From Pseudolysinimonas kribbensis (lineage in GTDB: Bacteria > Actinomycetota > Actinomycetes > Actinomycetales > Microbacteriaceae), in NCBI RefSeq assembly GCF_030161895.1, contig NZ_BSVB01000001.1:186001-250000 (forward strand): DNA of 64,000 bases, given 5' to 3'. The position numbers and the translations under genes were made by a program. Position 1 is the first letter of the stretch. Every line of letters begins with the position of its first letter. Positions 39,134 through 48,235 of this stretch are shown here, piece after piece. The notes under the pieces are model-generated. The model was given only the letters and a program-made list of their open reading frames with translations. It was not told the DNA's origin and ran no database searches.

Positions 39134-39236
39134 GTTTTCCCAGACGGTAGCGGTTCGCGACCCCGAGGGGAAGAGGCAAAACCCCACCGTCCTCCTCGCG
39201 GGAACATACGAACGCATCGTTTGGTTGACTCATCCC

Positions 39237-40261
39237 GTGAAGAAGATCGGATTCCTCTCGTTCGGGCACTGGTCGAACTCCCCGGTTCGCTGACCCGCAA
39301 CGCCTCCGACGTGCTCCTGCAGTCGATCGACCTCGCGGTCGCGGCCGAGGAGGTCGGCGCCGACGGCGCGTACTTCCGGGTGCACCACTACGCGAACCAG
39401 CTCGCGAGCCCGTTCCCCCTGCTCGCCGCCGCCGGAGCCAAGACCAGTCGCATCGAGCTCGGCACGGGCGTCATCGACATGCGCTACGAGAACCCGCTGT
39501 ACATGGCCGAGGACGCCGGCGCCGCCGACCTCATCGCCGGAGGCCGGCTCCAGCTCGGCGTGAGCCGCGGGTCACCGGAGCAGGTCGTCGACGGGTACCG
39601 CTACTTCGGGTACGAGGCCCCGGAGGGCTCGACGATGGCCGACGTGGCGCGCAACAACACCGGCGTGTTCCTGCAGGTGATCGACGGCGCCCGGTTCGCG
39701 GAGCCGAACCCGCGCCCGATGTTCCCCAACCCGCACCCGGGGCCGCTCGGCATCCAGCCGCAGTCCCCCGGGCTGCGCGACCGCATCTGGTGGGGCGCCG
39801 GCTCCGACTCGACGGCCGTCTGGGCGGCCGAGCAGGGCATGAACCTCATGAGCTCCACGCTCAAGGAGGACGAGAGCGGCGAGCCGCTGCACGTGCAGCA
39901 GCGCAAGCAGATCGAGAAGTTCCAGGCGGCATGGGCCGAGGCGGTCCACGAGCGCACCCCGCGCACCTCGGTGAGCCGGTCGATCTTCACCATCACCTCC
40001 GACCGCGACCGCGCCTACTTCGGCGGCGGCAGCCGCGAGGGCGACGACACGTTCGGCGTCATCGACGACTACCGCGCCGTCTTCGGTCGCACCTACGCGG
40101 CCGAGCCCGACGCGCTCGTCGAGCAGCTCCGCGAAGACGAGGCGATCGCCGCGGCCGACACGCTGCTGCTCACCGTGCCCAACCAGCTGGGCGTGGACTA
40201 CGTCGCAGGTCAGTTGCAGTCGATCATCACCGACGTGGCGCCCGCGCTCGGCTGGCGCTGA
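39237..40261 (+). CDS. LLM-class flavin-dependent oxidoreductase (frame broken)
   Basis: About 341 aa after one correction. A luciferase-like TIM barrel starts VKKIGFLSFGHWSNSPGSLT, with GADGAYFRVHHYANQLASPF, RIELGTGVIDMRYENPLYMA and LIAGGRLQLGVSRGSPEQVV. It uses reduced flavin to oxidise its substrate. The C-run at 39280-39283 is one base short. It is divergent from the M20-GntR operon and shares its regulatory region, so it may belong to the same catabolic pathway. Confidence 0.85.
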
Positions 40262-40280
40262 GCCCGCCGGGCGGCGCGCC

Positions 40281-40648
40281 TCACGCGCCGTCGTGGAGGG
40301 TCACCTGGTAGCCGTCCGGGTCGGCGAAGGTGAAGGTGCGTCCGAACGGTCCGTCGATCGGCGCCGCGACGATCGCGACGCCGTCGGCGACCATCGCGTC
40401 GTGGATGCCCTGCGCATCCGTGGCGCGCAGCCACACGGCGACGCCGATCCCGGGCTGCGGCACGGATGCCAGGTCCGTGCCCGGCACGAGGTCGCGCAGC
40501 GCGAACGCGATGGGCGAGGTCTCGAAGACGACGGCGTGCGGGGGCCGGCCGGCGATCGGACGAGACCGAGATGGCGCTCGTAGAACGCCTGGGAGGCGGC
40601 GAGGTCGCGCACCTGGAGGGAGATGAAGTCGGGGCCGATGGCGGTCAT
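40281..40648 (-). CDS. VOC-family (glyoxalase-like) protein (frame broken)
   Basis: About 122 aa after one correction. It has MTAIGPDFISLQVRDLAASQ AFYERHLGLV at the N-terminus and FGRTFTFADPDGYQVTLHDG at the C-terminus, the two beta-alpha-beta-beta-beta modules of the VOC fold. The G-run at 40540-40544 (plus strand) is one base short. The ATG has AGGAG 7 nt upstream. It diverges from a MarR gene across two palindromic operators and is probably its regulatory target, perhaps a resistance or detoxification protein (inference). Confidence 0.8.
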
Positions 40649-40662
40649 GGTGCTCCTTGTCG

Positions 40663-40705
40663 TGTCAGAAGGCTGACATGCTGACTCTATGTCAGACTCC
40701 TGACA
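40663..40705. promoter_or_regulatory. Two perfect MarR-type operators
   Basis: TGTCAG-N4-CTGACA occurs twice, at 40663-40678 (spacer AAGG) and 40690-40705 (spacer ACTC), 27 bp apart start to start. The second overlaps the MarR start codon; the first is 15 bp upstream of the VOC start. A single regulator would shut off both genes. Confidence 0.75.
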
Positions 40706-41151
40706 TGAACGCATACGGCGGCGTCGATCTCGACACGTCCCTGGGGTATCTGCTGAAACAGGCGTCGAGCGCGCTCCGCTCCGCGATGGAGGCGGCGCTG
40801 CGTCCGCTCGGGATGAGCGTGACGCACTACTCGTGTCTCGAGCTGCTCGCCCAACGCCCCGGGCTGTCCAACTCGGAACTCGCCCGAGGGGCGTTCGTGA
40901 CCCGGCAGTCGATGAACGTCCTTCTCCGGGCCCTCGAGAAGGACGGCGACGTGACCCGACCCGCCCAGGCCGCCGTCGGCAAGGTGCTTCCCGCGCACCT
41001 CACGCCGCGCGGCCGACGCCGGCTCGAAACGGCGTCCGTCGCGGTCCGCGGGGTCGAACTCCGCATGCTCCGCGGCCTGACACCCGCGATGCAGTCCCAG
41101 GCATCCGGGATCCTGCGCACCATGGTCCGCTCGCTGAGCGAGGAGGACTGA
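40705..41151 (+). CDS. MarR-family transcriptional regulator
   Basis: A 148-aa winged-helix regulator: SLGYLLKQASSALRSAMEAA, LSNSELARGAFVTRQSMNVL (recognition helix) and VLPAHLTPRGRRRLETASVA (wing and dimer helix). It likely represses itself and the divergent VOC gene through the TGTCAG palindromes. ATG 40705 is chosen because the homology begins just after it and the operator overlaps it. No effector can be deduced. Confidence 0.85.
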   Translation: MNAYGGVDLDTSLGYLLKQASSALRSAMEAALRPLGMSVTHYSCLELLAQRPGLSNSELARGAFVTRQSMNVLLRALEKDGDVTRPAQAAVGKVLPAHLTPRGRRRLETASVAVRGVELRMLRGLTPAMQSQASGILRTMVRSLSEED

Positions 41152-41154
41152 CGC

Positions 41155-41481
41155 CTACTGCACCGACGAGAAGGCCGCCGGCTTCCAGAACTCGTTCCTG
41201 ATGTCCTGCACGATCTTCTCGGGCGTCTCGCTGGCGGCGCGCGCGGCGTTCCACTCCGGGTCGGCCTGGAACGCGCCCCACTTCTGCTCGCGCTCGGCCA
41301 TCGACTCCCACTGCAGCAGGTAGTGCAGCACCTGGTTCGACTGGCCGATCTCGGTCGTCCAGAATCCGGCCTGCCGGATGCCGTACTTCTCCCAGAACCC
41401 GAGAGTCACGTTCTCGAAGCGGCTGAGGAGGGCGGGCAGTCGGCCCGGGAAGCAGGTGTAGGCGCGGTACTCGTAGATCAC
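41155..41481 (-). CDS. NIPSNAP-family protein
   Basis: A 108-aa ferredoxin-like alpha/beta dimeric-barrel protein: VIYEYRAYTCFPGRLPALLS, GIRQAGFWTTEIGQSNQVLH and LLQWESMAEREQKWGAF are typical NIPSNAP stretches. Functions in bacteria are largely unknown. Its GTG overlaps the mug stop (GTGA), so it is the last gene of the leftward group and is translationally coupled to the DNA-repair gene. It converges on the MarR gene with 3 bp between the stops. Confidence 0.75.
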   Translation of the reverse strand: MIYEYRAYTCFPGRLPALLSRFENVTLGFWEKYGIRQAGFWTTEIGQSNQVLHYLLQWESMAEREQKWGAFQADPEWNAARAASETPEKIVQDIRNEFWKPAAFSSVQ

Positions 41482-42059
41482 GTGTCCATCCTGGCCGAAT
41501 CCGGCAGCCCCGCCGCGCGGGCGGGCTCGGCGTAGGCGCGGGCGAGGCTCGCGATCGTGTCGTGGGCGTTGAGACCACTGGGATTGGGCACGACCCAGAG
41601 CTCCGCGTCCCCGAGCCGCTCGGGCTGACGGCCGGTGGTCGCCTTGGGGCGGCCGAAGGCGATGCGGTAGGCGGTGATGCCGACGATCGCGACGACGCGA
41701 GGATGCCAGCGGGCGACGTCGTCGGCCAGCCGGACCGCGCCCTCGCACAGTTCGTCGGGCGACAGCTCGTCCGCGCGCGCCGTGGCTCGCTTCACGAGAT
41801 TGCTGATCCCGATGCCGGCGGCGACGAACCAGGCGCGATCGGCGTCATCGAAGCCCCGCGCGAAGTCGGGCTGCCGGGGCAGGATGCCCGCCTCGAACAG
41901 CGCGGGGTAGAAGCGGTTGCCGGGGTGCGCAAACGGCGTGCCGGTCGCGGCGGTCCAGAGCCCGGGGTTGATGCCGACGAACAGCAGCCGGATGCCGGGC
42001 CCGACCAGATCGGGGATCGAGGCGCCGCGGAATCCCTCCAGCTCCGCTCGCGTGAACAC
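41478..42059 (-). CDS. mug: G/U mismatch-specific uracil-DNA glycosylase
   Basis: A 193-aa Mug-type glycosylase. IRLLFVGINPGLWTAATGTP holds the GINPG active-site motif, HPGNRFYPALFEAG follows, and VVPNPSGLNAH is the second conserved loop. It removes uracil or ethenocytosine from mismatches. The GTG at 42059 comes one base after the stop of the DoxX gene; an ATG eight codons upstream (42083) is an alternative start overlapping that gene. Confidence 0.85.
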   Translation of the reverse strand: MFTRAELEGFRGASIPDLVGPGIRLLFVGINPGLWTAATGTPFAHPGNRFYPALFEAGILPRQPDFARGFDDADRAWFVAAGIGISNLVKRATARADELSPDELCEGAVRLADDVARWHPRVVAIVGITAYRIAFGRPKATTGRQPERLGDAELWVVPNPSGLNAHDTIASLARAYAEPARAAGLPDSARMDT

Positions 42060-42060
42060 C

Positions 42061-42573
42061 TCAGGCCTCGGGGGCGGCAGCATCGGCGGGCGCCGATGCG
42101 GCGCCGAGATCGATCGCGAGTGTCGACGCGAGCCATCCGCCGCCGAGCGCGAGGAGCGCCGCCCACGGGCCCCACCGTCGCTTGCCGACGACGGCGTCGA
42201 CCGAGACCGGGCCGGGACCGTCGGAGACGATCGCGAGCAGCGCGGCGATGAGGGTGAGGTTGAACTCGTACCCGCCCTTGCCGTTGAAGAACCCGTTCTT
42301 GCCGTGCACCTTGCGGATCGCCGTGACCATGGTCGCGATGAGCCCGCCGGCCGCGACCGGGGTCGCCGCGCCGAGCGCGATCGCGGCACCGCCGAGGGTC
42401 TCGGTCCCGGCCACGAGCAGCGCGTTCGCCGTCGCGGGGTGCATGTTCGAGGCGCGCATGGCGTTCTTGGTGCCGTCGATGCCGCTCCCGCCGAATGCGC
42501 CGACCAGCTTCTGCACTCCGTGCGCGGTGAATACCGCGCCGACCACGAGCCGGAGGGCGAGCCTGCCGATCAT
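42061..42573 (-). CDS. DoxX-family membrane protein
   Basis: A 170-aa protein with four hydrophobic helices. IGRLALRLVVGAVFTAHGVQ with KLVGAFGG is the DoxX signature; LVAGTETLGGAAIALG and KNGFFNGKGGYEFNLTLIAA follow. Relatives are linked to redox homeostasis of thiols at the membrane. ATG 42573 has AAAGGA 7 nt upstream and overlaps the stop of the rhomboid-like gene (ATGA). Confidence 0.85.
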   Translation of the reverse strand: MIGRLALRLVVGAVFTAHGVQKLVGAFGGSGIDGTKNAMRASNMHPATANALLVAGTETLGGAAIALGAATPVAAGGLIATMVTAIRKVHGKNGFFNGKGGYEFNLTLIAALLAIVSDGPGPVSVDAVVGKRRWGPWAALLALGGGWLASTLAIDLGAASAPADAAAPEA

Positions 42574-43246
42574 GGAGTGTCCTTTCGGATGGGTGATGCA
42601 TCCAGGTCCCTCGCCGGGGCGCGATGTCGGGCAGCGCGAGGAGGACACCGAGCGCGGCTCCCACGAGCATCGCGAGCCCGTGGGCATCGTTGAGCGCCAC
42701 GAGCACGACGGCGATCACCAGCTGCACCGCGCCGATCACCCGCACCGGGGCGACCGGCCGGGTCAGCGCCGTGTGCGCCGTCAGCGCCACCATGAGCCCA
42801 TCCGACGCGAACGAGCTGCCGCCGCCGCGACTCGTCCAGGTCAGCGCGATGAGATTGAGCACCAGCGAGGTCGCGAGGAACGCGACGAGCGTGCGAGCTC
42901 GGCCCCAGCTCCACTCGCCGACCAGCACCACGGCGCCGACGATGACGAGGTTGAACGCCGCGGCGACGAGGCCGCCGTCCTGCGCGAGCAGCGCCGTGAC
43001 CGGACGCCACCACTCGGCGTGAGCGAGGGTCGCGGTCGGGTCGCGTTCCAGTGCACGGCCGAGACCCGGGATCGCGTACTGCAGGAGCGAGGGAGCCCCC
43101 ACCACGATCACCGCGGCGATCGCGAGCCACGGACGAGGTCGCGGGCGCCGAGCGGTCCGCAGCAGCTGCACCGCGACGAATCCGAAGAGGGCGAGCAGCA
43201 CCAGATCGGCCGCGATCGACCAGGGTGCCGTACCGGAGGTGTCCAT
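42570..43246 (-). CDS. Rhomboid-like membrane protein (frame broken near end)
   Basis: About 225 aa, six hydrophobic segments (for example SIAADLVLLALFGFVAVQLL, FNLVIVGAVVLVG and RTLVAFLATSLVLNLIALTW). The architecture and the SFASDGLMVALTAHTAL stretch resemble catalytically uncertain rhomboid-like proteins of actinobacteria; no clear GxSG is present. The G-run at 42616-42619 (plus strand) is one base short; correcting it gives the ending ARDLDASPIRKDTP with stop at 42570. It lies 1 bp after the XRE-cupin regulator gene. Confidence 0.65.
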
Positions 43247-43247
43247 G

Positions 43248-43832
43248 TCAGGCCGATCCGCTCCACGCCGCCGGCACGATCGCCCACAGCACCTCGCTGC
43301 GGTCGCCGCTGCGGTTGATCCAGGTGTGCGGCTCGCGGCCGGCGAGCGTGACGGTGTCGCCCGCTGCGAGCTCGATCTCCTGCTGCGGGAACAGCAGCGT
43401 GATCCCGCCGCTCAGCACGTGCAGCACCTCGACCTCGCACGTGATCGTGTAGAAGTCGTCGCCGCCGCTCGCGCCGGGCTCCAGCTCGGAGCGCAGCAGC
43501 TGGATGCCGGCCTCCGACCGCGGCGTGAGCAGCCGCTCGAGCAGGTGGCTGCCGCCGAAGTTCACCCGCGGGGCGTCCTCGAGGCGGATCAGCTCGTGCT
43601 CCGGCGGCTCGAACAGCGACCCGATCGGCAACGACAGCACCTGGCAGATCGTCACGAGCGTGGCGACGCTGGGCGAGGTCTCGTCGCGCTCGATGCGGCT
43701 GATGAAGCCCTTGGTGAGCCCCGTCGCCTGGGCGACCTGCGCCATCGTCAGCCCTTGTGCGAGCCGGGTGGAGCGCAGTTTGGGTCCGATCGAGAGCGGT
43801 TCCGTCTGCGGCGACGGATTCACGGCTCTCAT
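43248..43832 (-). CDS. XRE-type regulator with C-terminal cupin sensor domain
   Basis: A 194-aa regulator. The helix-turn-helix (residues ~15-70) shows [20 protein letters not shown] and [19 protein letters not shown]. The cupin domain has [20 protein letters not shown] and [20 protein letters not shown]. Such proteins often control polyamine or amino-acid catabolism. It diverges from the agmatinase-amidase-permease genes and probably binds the palindrome at 43876-43898. TAGACT lies 7 bp before the ATG (leaderless). Confidence 0.85.
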   Translation of the reverse strand: MRAVNPSPQTEPLSIGPKLRSTRLAQGLTMAQVAQATGLTKGFISRIERDETSPSVATLVTICQVLSLPIGSLFEPPEHELIRLEDAPRVNFGGSHLLERLLTPRSEAGIQLLRSELEPGASGGDDFYTITCEVEVLHVLSGGITLLFPQQEIELAAGDTVTLAGREPHTWINRSGDRSEVLWAIVPAAWSGSA

Positions 43833-43875
43833 GAGGGCGAGTCTAAGACGGCGGCCGCGAGCGTTTTCGACAACT

Positions 43876-43908
43876 CCGGTTGCCCGCCAGGCAACCGGCG
43901 AGTATCGT
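43876..43908 (+). promoter_or_regulatory. Promoter overlapped by 9-bp palindrome (XRE-cupin operator)
   Basis: CCGGTTGCC-CGCCA-GGCAACCGG (43876-43898) is a perfect inverted repeat. It overlaps a promoter with TTGCCC (43880-43885) and TATCGT (43903-43908) spaced 17 bp, driving the agmatinase operon. Binding would block RNA polymerase directly. Confidence 0.7.
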
Positions 43909-43938
43909 GCCGCGGGTCACCCCGACGAAGGAGAACGC

Positions 43939-44874
43939 GTGCCGATCGGTCCCCGGGATTCCAGCCGGACGCCCCGCTATGCGGGGATCGCGACCTTCGC
44001 GCTGCTCCCCCGCCTCGAGGAGGTGGAGCACGCCGACATCGCGGTCGTGGGGGTGCCGTTCGACAGCGGCGTGAGCTACCGCCCCGGAGCCCGGTTCGGC
44101 CCGTCGCACGTGCGCGAGTCGTCGCGACTGCTGCGGCCGTACAACCCGGTGCAGGACATCCTGCCCTTCGACCGCGTGCAGGTCGCCGACGCGGGCGACA
44201 TCGCCGTCAACCCGTTCAGCATCGACGACGCCGTGCGCGAGATCGAGGAGCGCGCCGACGAGCTCACCGCCGGCGGCACGCGGCTGCTGACCATCGGCGG
44301 CGACCACACGATCGCCCTGCCGCTGCTGCGCAGCGTCGCCAAGAGGCACGGGCCCGTCGCGGTCGTGCACTTCGACGCCCACCTCGACACCTGGGACACC
44401 TACTTCGACGCACCCGTCACCCACGGCACCCCGTTCCGCCGCGCGTCCGAGGAGGGGCTCATCGACCTGACCGCGAGCCTGCACGTGGGCATCCGGGGTC
44501 CGCTCTACGACCGTGACGACCTCGCCGACGACGCGCGGCTCGGCTTCGCGATCATCGCCTCGCACGAGGTGGAGCGCGCCGGGATGCCGGCGGCCCTCGA
44601 GCGCATGCACGCGCGGCTCGGCGACCGCCCGGTCTACGTCTCCGTCGACATCGACGTGCTCGACCCGGCGCACGCCCCCGGCACGGGCACGCCCGAGGCG
44701 GGCGGGCTGACCAGCCGCGAGCTGCTCGAGTTCCTGCGCGGGCTCCGCCGGCACCGGATCGTCGGCGCCGACATCGTCGAGGTCGCGCCGGCCTACGACC
44801 ACGCGCAGCTGACCGGCATCGCGGCGTCCCACGTCGGCTACGAGATCCTCACCTCGATGGTGCCGCCCGCCTGA
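43939..44874 (+). CDS. Ureohydrolase, agmatinase/guanidinobutyrase-like
   Basis: A 311-aa enzyme with all ureohydrolase metal motifs: [26 protein letters not shown] and [20 protein letters not shown]. The N-terminal [20 protein letters not shown] is usual in agmatinases. It releases urea from a guanidino compound (agmatine, 4-guanidinobutyrate or similar). GTG 43939 has GAAGGAGA upstream. It heads the operon with amidase, cupin and NCS1 permease. Annotations of this family to agmatine alone are often wrong, so the substrate is left open. Confidence 0.8.
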   Translation: MPIGPRDSSRTPRYAGIATFALLPRLEEVEHADIAVVGVPFDSGVSYRPGARFGPSHVRESSRLLRPYNPVQDILPFDRVQVADAGDIAVNPFSIDDAVREIEERADELTAGGTRLLTIGGDHTIALPLLRSVAKRHGPVAVVHFDAHLDTWDTYFDAPVTHGTPFRRASEEGLIDLTASLHVGIRGPLYDRDDLADDARLGFAIIASHEVERAGMPAALERMHARLGDRPVYVSVDIDVLDPAHAPGTGTPEAGGLTSRELLEFLRGLRRHRIVGADIVEVAPAYDHAQLTGIAASHVGYEILTSMVPPA

Positions 44875-44886
44875 GGCCCCGACCCC

Positions 44887-46311
44887 ATGACGACGACGTC
44901 TCCCGACCCCGAGCCCGGCATGCTCCGCCGGCTCGCGGGTGAGGTGCGGAGCGGGCGGACCGGGGCGCGCGACCTCGTCGAGCGCGCGCTGGAGCGGATC
45001 GCGCGGCACCGCGACCTCACCGCGGTGATCGCCGAGCGGGCGGACGCGGCGCGCGCCGACGCGGACGCGGTGGATGCCGCGGTCGCGCACGGCGACGATC
45101 CGGGACCGCTCGCCGGACTCCCGGTGCTCGCGAAGGACAACGACGACGTGCGCGGCCTGCGCACCACCCACGGTTCGCGCTGGTTCGCGGACGCCCCGCC
45201 CGCCGAGCGCGACGGGCTCGCGGTCGGCCGGCTGCGGGCCGCCGGGTCGATCGTCGTCGGCAAGACGAACGTGCCCGAGTTCTGCATCGAGGGCTTCACC
45301 GACAACCTGGTCTTCGGGGCGACCCGCAACCCGTGGAACCCCCAGCGCTCCCCCGGTGGATCGAGCGGCGGGTCGGCCGCGGCGCTCGCCGCGGGCCTCG
45401 CGCCGATCGCGACCGGCACCGACGGCGGCGGCTCGGTACGCATCCCGGCCGCCTTCTGCGGTCTCGTGGGCTACAAGCCGACCAACGGCGTGATCGGCCG
45501 GCGAACCGCGCCGGACTGGATCGACTTCTCGACCGACGGGTTCATGGCGACCGGGGTCGACGACCTGCGCAGCCTGCTCGGCGTGGTCGCGGGCCCGGTC
45601 GCGGGCGACCCGACGGCCCTGCCGGGGCCGCTGCCGGCATCCGGCATGCCGACCCGGCTCGTCGTCGCCGAGCGCACCGACGAGCTCGGGCCGCTGCCGG
45701 CGGACGTCGCGGAGGCGTTCCACGGAGCGGCCGAGCGGCTCGCCGCCGTGCTCGGGGTGGGCGCGGCGAGCGTCGAGCATCGCGAACCCGGGTGGTTCTT
45801 CCCCGGCTGGAGTCCCGACGAGGACTGGTTCGTCATCGCGTCGGCCGAGCACGCCTCCGTGTTCGGGCGGGAACGGATCGAGCGGGATGCCGCCACGCTG
45901 CATCCGAGCGCCCGCGAGTTCCTGCAGGACGGCCTCGCCGTCGACGCCGACGCCTACCTCGCTGCGCGCCGCCGCCGGTTCGCCGCCGTCGCCCGCCTCG
46001 ACGAGGTCCTGGGCGACGACGCCGTGCTCGTGACCCCCACGGTCGCCGCCGCCGGGTGGTCGCTCGACGGCAGGCTCGGCGATGGGCCGACCGGGCTGCT
46101 CGGTGCGGAGGTGTACTCCACCGCGATCCAGAACGTCACGGGGCTGCCCGCCGTCTCGCTGCCGGCCGGCGCCCTGCCCGACGGGATGCCGTTCGGCCTT
46201 CAGGTGACCGCCCCGCGCTGGCACGACCTCGGGCTGCTCGCGCTCGCTGCCCGCTGGGAGGCGGCCCATCCGTGGCCGCGGACCGCGCCCGGCTACGCGG
46301 AGTTCGGATGA
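44887..46311 (+). CDS. Amidase-signature-family amidase
   Basis: A 474-aa amidase. The Ser-cisSer-Lys triad is seen in [13 protein letters not shown] (Lys) and [20 protein letters not shown] (both serines), with [16 protein letters not shown] after it. It hydrolyses a carboxamide. It starts 12 bp after the ureohydrolase gene, so an amide of a guanidino acid (as in the arginine-monooxygenase route through 4-guanidinobutyramide) is a reasonable substrate (inference). The same operon supplies a permease. Confidence 0.85.
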   Translation: MTTTSPDPEPGMLRRLAGEVRSGRTGARDLVERALERIARHRDLTAVIAERADAARADADAVDAAVAHGDDPGPLAGLPVLAKDNDDVRGLRTTHGSRWFADAPPAERDGLAVGRLRAAGSIVVGKTNVPEFCIEGFTDNLVFGATRNPWNPQRSPGGSSGGSAAALAAGLAPIATGTDGGGSVRIPAAFCGLVGYKPTNGVIGRRTAPDWIDFSTDGFMATGVDDLRSLLGVVAGPVAGDPTALPGPLPASGMPTRLVVAERTDELGPLPADVAEAFHGAAERLAAVLGVGAASVEHREPGWFFPGWSPDEDWFVIASAEHASVFGRERIERDAATLHPSAREFLQDGLAVDADAYLAARRRRFAAVARLDEVLGDDAVLVTPTVAAAGWSLDGRLGDGPTGLLGAEVYSTAIQNVTGLPAVSLPAGALPDGMPFGLQVTAPRWHDLGLLALAARWEAAHPWPRTAPGYAEFG

Positions 46312-46327
46312 GCGGGACGGAGTTCGG

Positions 46328-46651
46328 ATGAACGGCGAGGCGCGCGCAACCGTGCAGGTCGATGACGGCGGCATCCGCGTCACCCGCTACGAGCTGGGGC
46401 CCGGCGACCGGGTCGCGTGGCACCGCCACGAGCACGACTACCTCGTCGTGCCGATCACCGACGGCACGTTCGAGGTCGTCACCGCCGACGGACGCTCGGC
46501 GCAGCGCGCGACGGCGGGCGAGCCGTACCGGCGCGGGGCCGGCGCCGAGCACGAGCTCGTCAACGGCGAGCAGCCGTACACCTTCATCGAGATCGAGTTC
46601 GTTTCATCCGCATCCACCGCATCCGCACCAACCCACCCGAGGAGCAGCTGA
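46328..46651 (+). CDS. Cupin-domain protein
   Basis: A 107-aa single cupin: YELGPGDRVAWHRHEHDYLV has the metal-binding G-X5-HXH-X3-4-E/D-like motif, and PYRRGAGAEHELVNGEQPYT the second histidine motif. It could be a small isomerase, dioxygenase or ligand-binding accessory of the guanidino/amide pathway. The ATG lies in the second copy of a 14-bp direct duplication (CGGAGTTCGGATGA at 46298 and 46318). The stop overlaps the permease start (TGATG). Confidence 0.75.
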   Translation: MNGEARATVQVDDGGIRVTRYELGPGDRVAWHRHEHDYLVVPITDGTFEVVTADGRSAQRATAGEPYRRGAGAEHELVNGEQPYTFIEIEFVSSASTASAPTHPRSS

Positions 46652-48099
46652 TGTCCACTCCCACCCCCACCGGCACCGTCGCCGGGCCCACGATCGAGAG
46701 GCACTCGATCGACTACGTGCCGTGGTCGGAGCGCCGCGGCAAGCTCTGGCACCAGGCGCCGTTCTGGTTCACGGGCAACTTCGTGCTGCCGACCATGGTG
46801 ATCGGGTTCCTCGGGCCGGAGCTCGGGCTGTCGGCCGGCTTCTCGTTCCTGGCGATCGTGCTCGGCGCCTGCTTCGGCACCTTCTTCATGGCCTTCCACG
46901 CCAACCAGGGCCCGCGCATGGGTCTGCCGCAGATGATCCAGTCGCGCGCGCAGTTCGGCAGCCGCGGCGTGATCGTGCCGTTCCTCGCGACGGTGTTCGT
47001 CTACATCGGCTTCATGGTGTTCGACGTCATCATCGCCAACGCCGGCATCGACACCGTGCTGCCCGGCGCGGGGATCAAGTGGATCTGGTACCCGCTGCTC
47101 ACGGCCGTGTCGATCGTCATCGCCGTCGTCGGGCACGACCTCCTGCACTTCGTGCAGCGCTGGCTCACCTATCTGCTCGTCATCGGGTTCGCGATCGTGA
47201 CCGTGCTCGCGTTCACGACGCTGCCGGCGCCGACGGGCGCGCACGCCGGGCACTGGGACGTCGTGGCGTTCTTCATCCAGTTCTCGCTCGCGGCCGGCTA
47301 CAACATCAGCTACGCGGTCTACGTCTCCGACTACTCCCGCTACCTGCCGCCGAAGTCGTCGGCGCCGAAGCTCATCTTCTACACCTACCTCGGTGCGGCA
47401 GGATCGGCGGTCTGGCTCATGGGGCTCGGGTCGCTGCTCGCGAGCCGCATCCCGAAGGTCGACGAGATCGGGTCGATCAAGGCGGTCGGTGACAATCTGT
47501 TCCCGGGCTTCGGCACGATCGTCATCGTCATCTCGGTGCTGGCGCTCATCTCGATCATGGGCGTCAACGCGTACGGCGCGATGCTCACGAGCGTGAGCGG
47601 CATCGACGCGTTCAAGAAGATCAAGGCGACGCAGAAGCCGCGCGTGATCGGGCTGATCGTCGTCGGCATCCTGGTCGTGATCATCGCGCTGCTGATCCCG
47701 GATGCCTTCCAGGCCAGCTTCAACAACTTCGTGCTGCTGATGCTCTACTTCCTCGTGCCGTGGACCGCCGTGAACCTCGTCGACTTCTACTTCGTGCGGC
47801 ACGGCAAGTACGCGATCACCGAGATCTTCAACCCGAAGGGCATCTACCGCCGGTGGTCGTGGCGCGGGCTGGTCGCCTACGGCGTCGGGTTCGTGGTCAT
47901 GATCCCGTTCTTCTCGCTGCCGGGGCTGTTCGTCGGGCCGATCGCGAACCTGCTCGGCACCGCGGATTTCTCGTTCGCCGTCGGGCTCGTGGTGGCGGGC
48001 GGGCTGTACTTCCTGTTCTCACGCGGACTCGACCGCCAGGCCGAGGCGGCGGCGCGCCAGCGCAGCCAGCGGGAGCTCGAGGGAGTCGACGCCGACTGA
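46651..48099 (+). CDS. NCS1-family (purine-cytosine) permease
   Basis: A 482-aa transporter with about 12 membrane helices. It has IERHSIDYVPWSERRGKLWH, GFLGPELGLSAGFSFLAIV, YNISYAVYVSDYSRYLP and VPWTAVNLVDFYFVRHGKYA, all characteristic of NCS1 cytosine/allantoin/hydantoin-type permeases. GAGGAG precedes the ATG. In this operon it would bring in the nitrogen compound acted on by amidase and ureohydrolase. It is followed by the stem-loop region at 48119-48398. Confidence 0.85.
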   Translation: MSTPTPTGTVAGPTIERHSIDYVPWSERRGKLWHQAPFWFTGNFVLPTMVIGFLGPELGLSAGFSFLAIVLGACFGTFFMAFHANQGPRMGLPQMIQSRAQFGSRGVIVPFLATVFVYIGFMVFDVIIANAGIDTVLPGAGIKWIWYPLLTAVSIVIAVVGHDLLHFVQRWLTYLLVIGFAIVTVLAFTTLPAPTGAHAGHWDVVAFFIQFSLAAGYNISYAVYVSDYSRYLPPKSSAPKLIFYTYLGAAGSAVWLMGLGSLLASRIPKVDEIGSIKAVGDNLFPGFGTIVIVISVLALISIMGVNAYGAMLTSVSGIDAFKKIKATQKPRVIGLIVVGILVVIIALLIPDAFQASFNNFVLLMLYFLVPWTAVNLVDFYFVRHGKYAITEIFNPKGIYRRWSWRGLVAYGVGFVVMIPFFSLPGLFVGPIANLLGTADFSFAVGLVVAGGLYFLFSRGLDRQAEAAARQRSQRELEGVDAD

Positions 48100-48118
48100 G
48101 CGCACGACGCCGCTCGCC

Positions 48119-48209
48119 CCTTCCGAAATGCAGGAGTCGCGCGCCCCGGCGCGCCCCGTCGTCGCGCCCTGGCCGCACGCGGCCTCGGCCGATCCTGCAT
48201 TTCGGAAGG
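48119..48209. repeat. 17-bp perfect inverted repeat
   Basis: Arms CCTTCCGAAATGCAGGA (48119-48135) and its exact reverse complement (48193-48209) enclose a 57-bp GC-rich spacer. They lie just after the permease stop in a 347-bp gene-free stretch. This may be a terminator-like or mobile palindromic unit. Confidence 0.6.
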
Positions 48210-48235
48210 AGGCGGAAGGGCGGCGCGGGCCCCGG

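Noticed and set aside
43843..46383. An 846-codon minus-strand frame opposite the agmatinase and amidase genes
   Set aside because: It mirrors codon bias of two well-supported plus-strand enzymes; its composition (Arg, Gly, Asp, His rich) fits no protein family.
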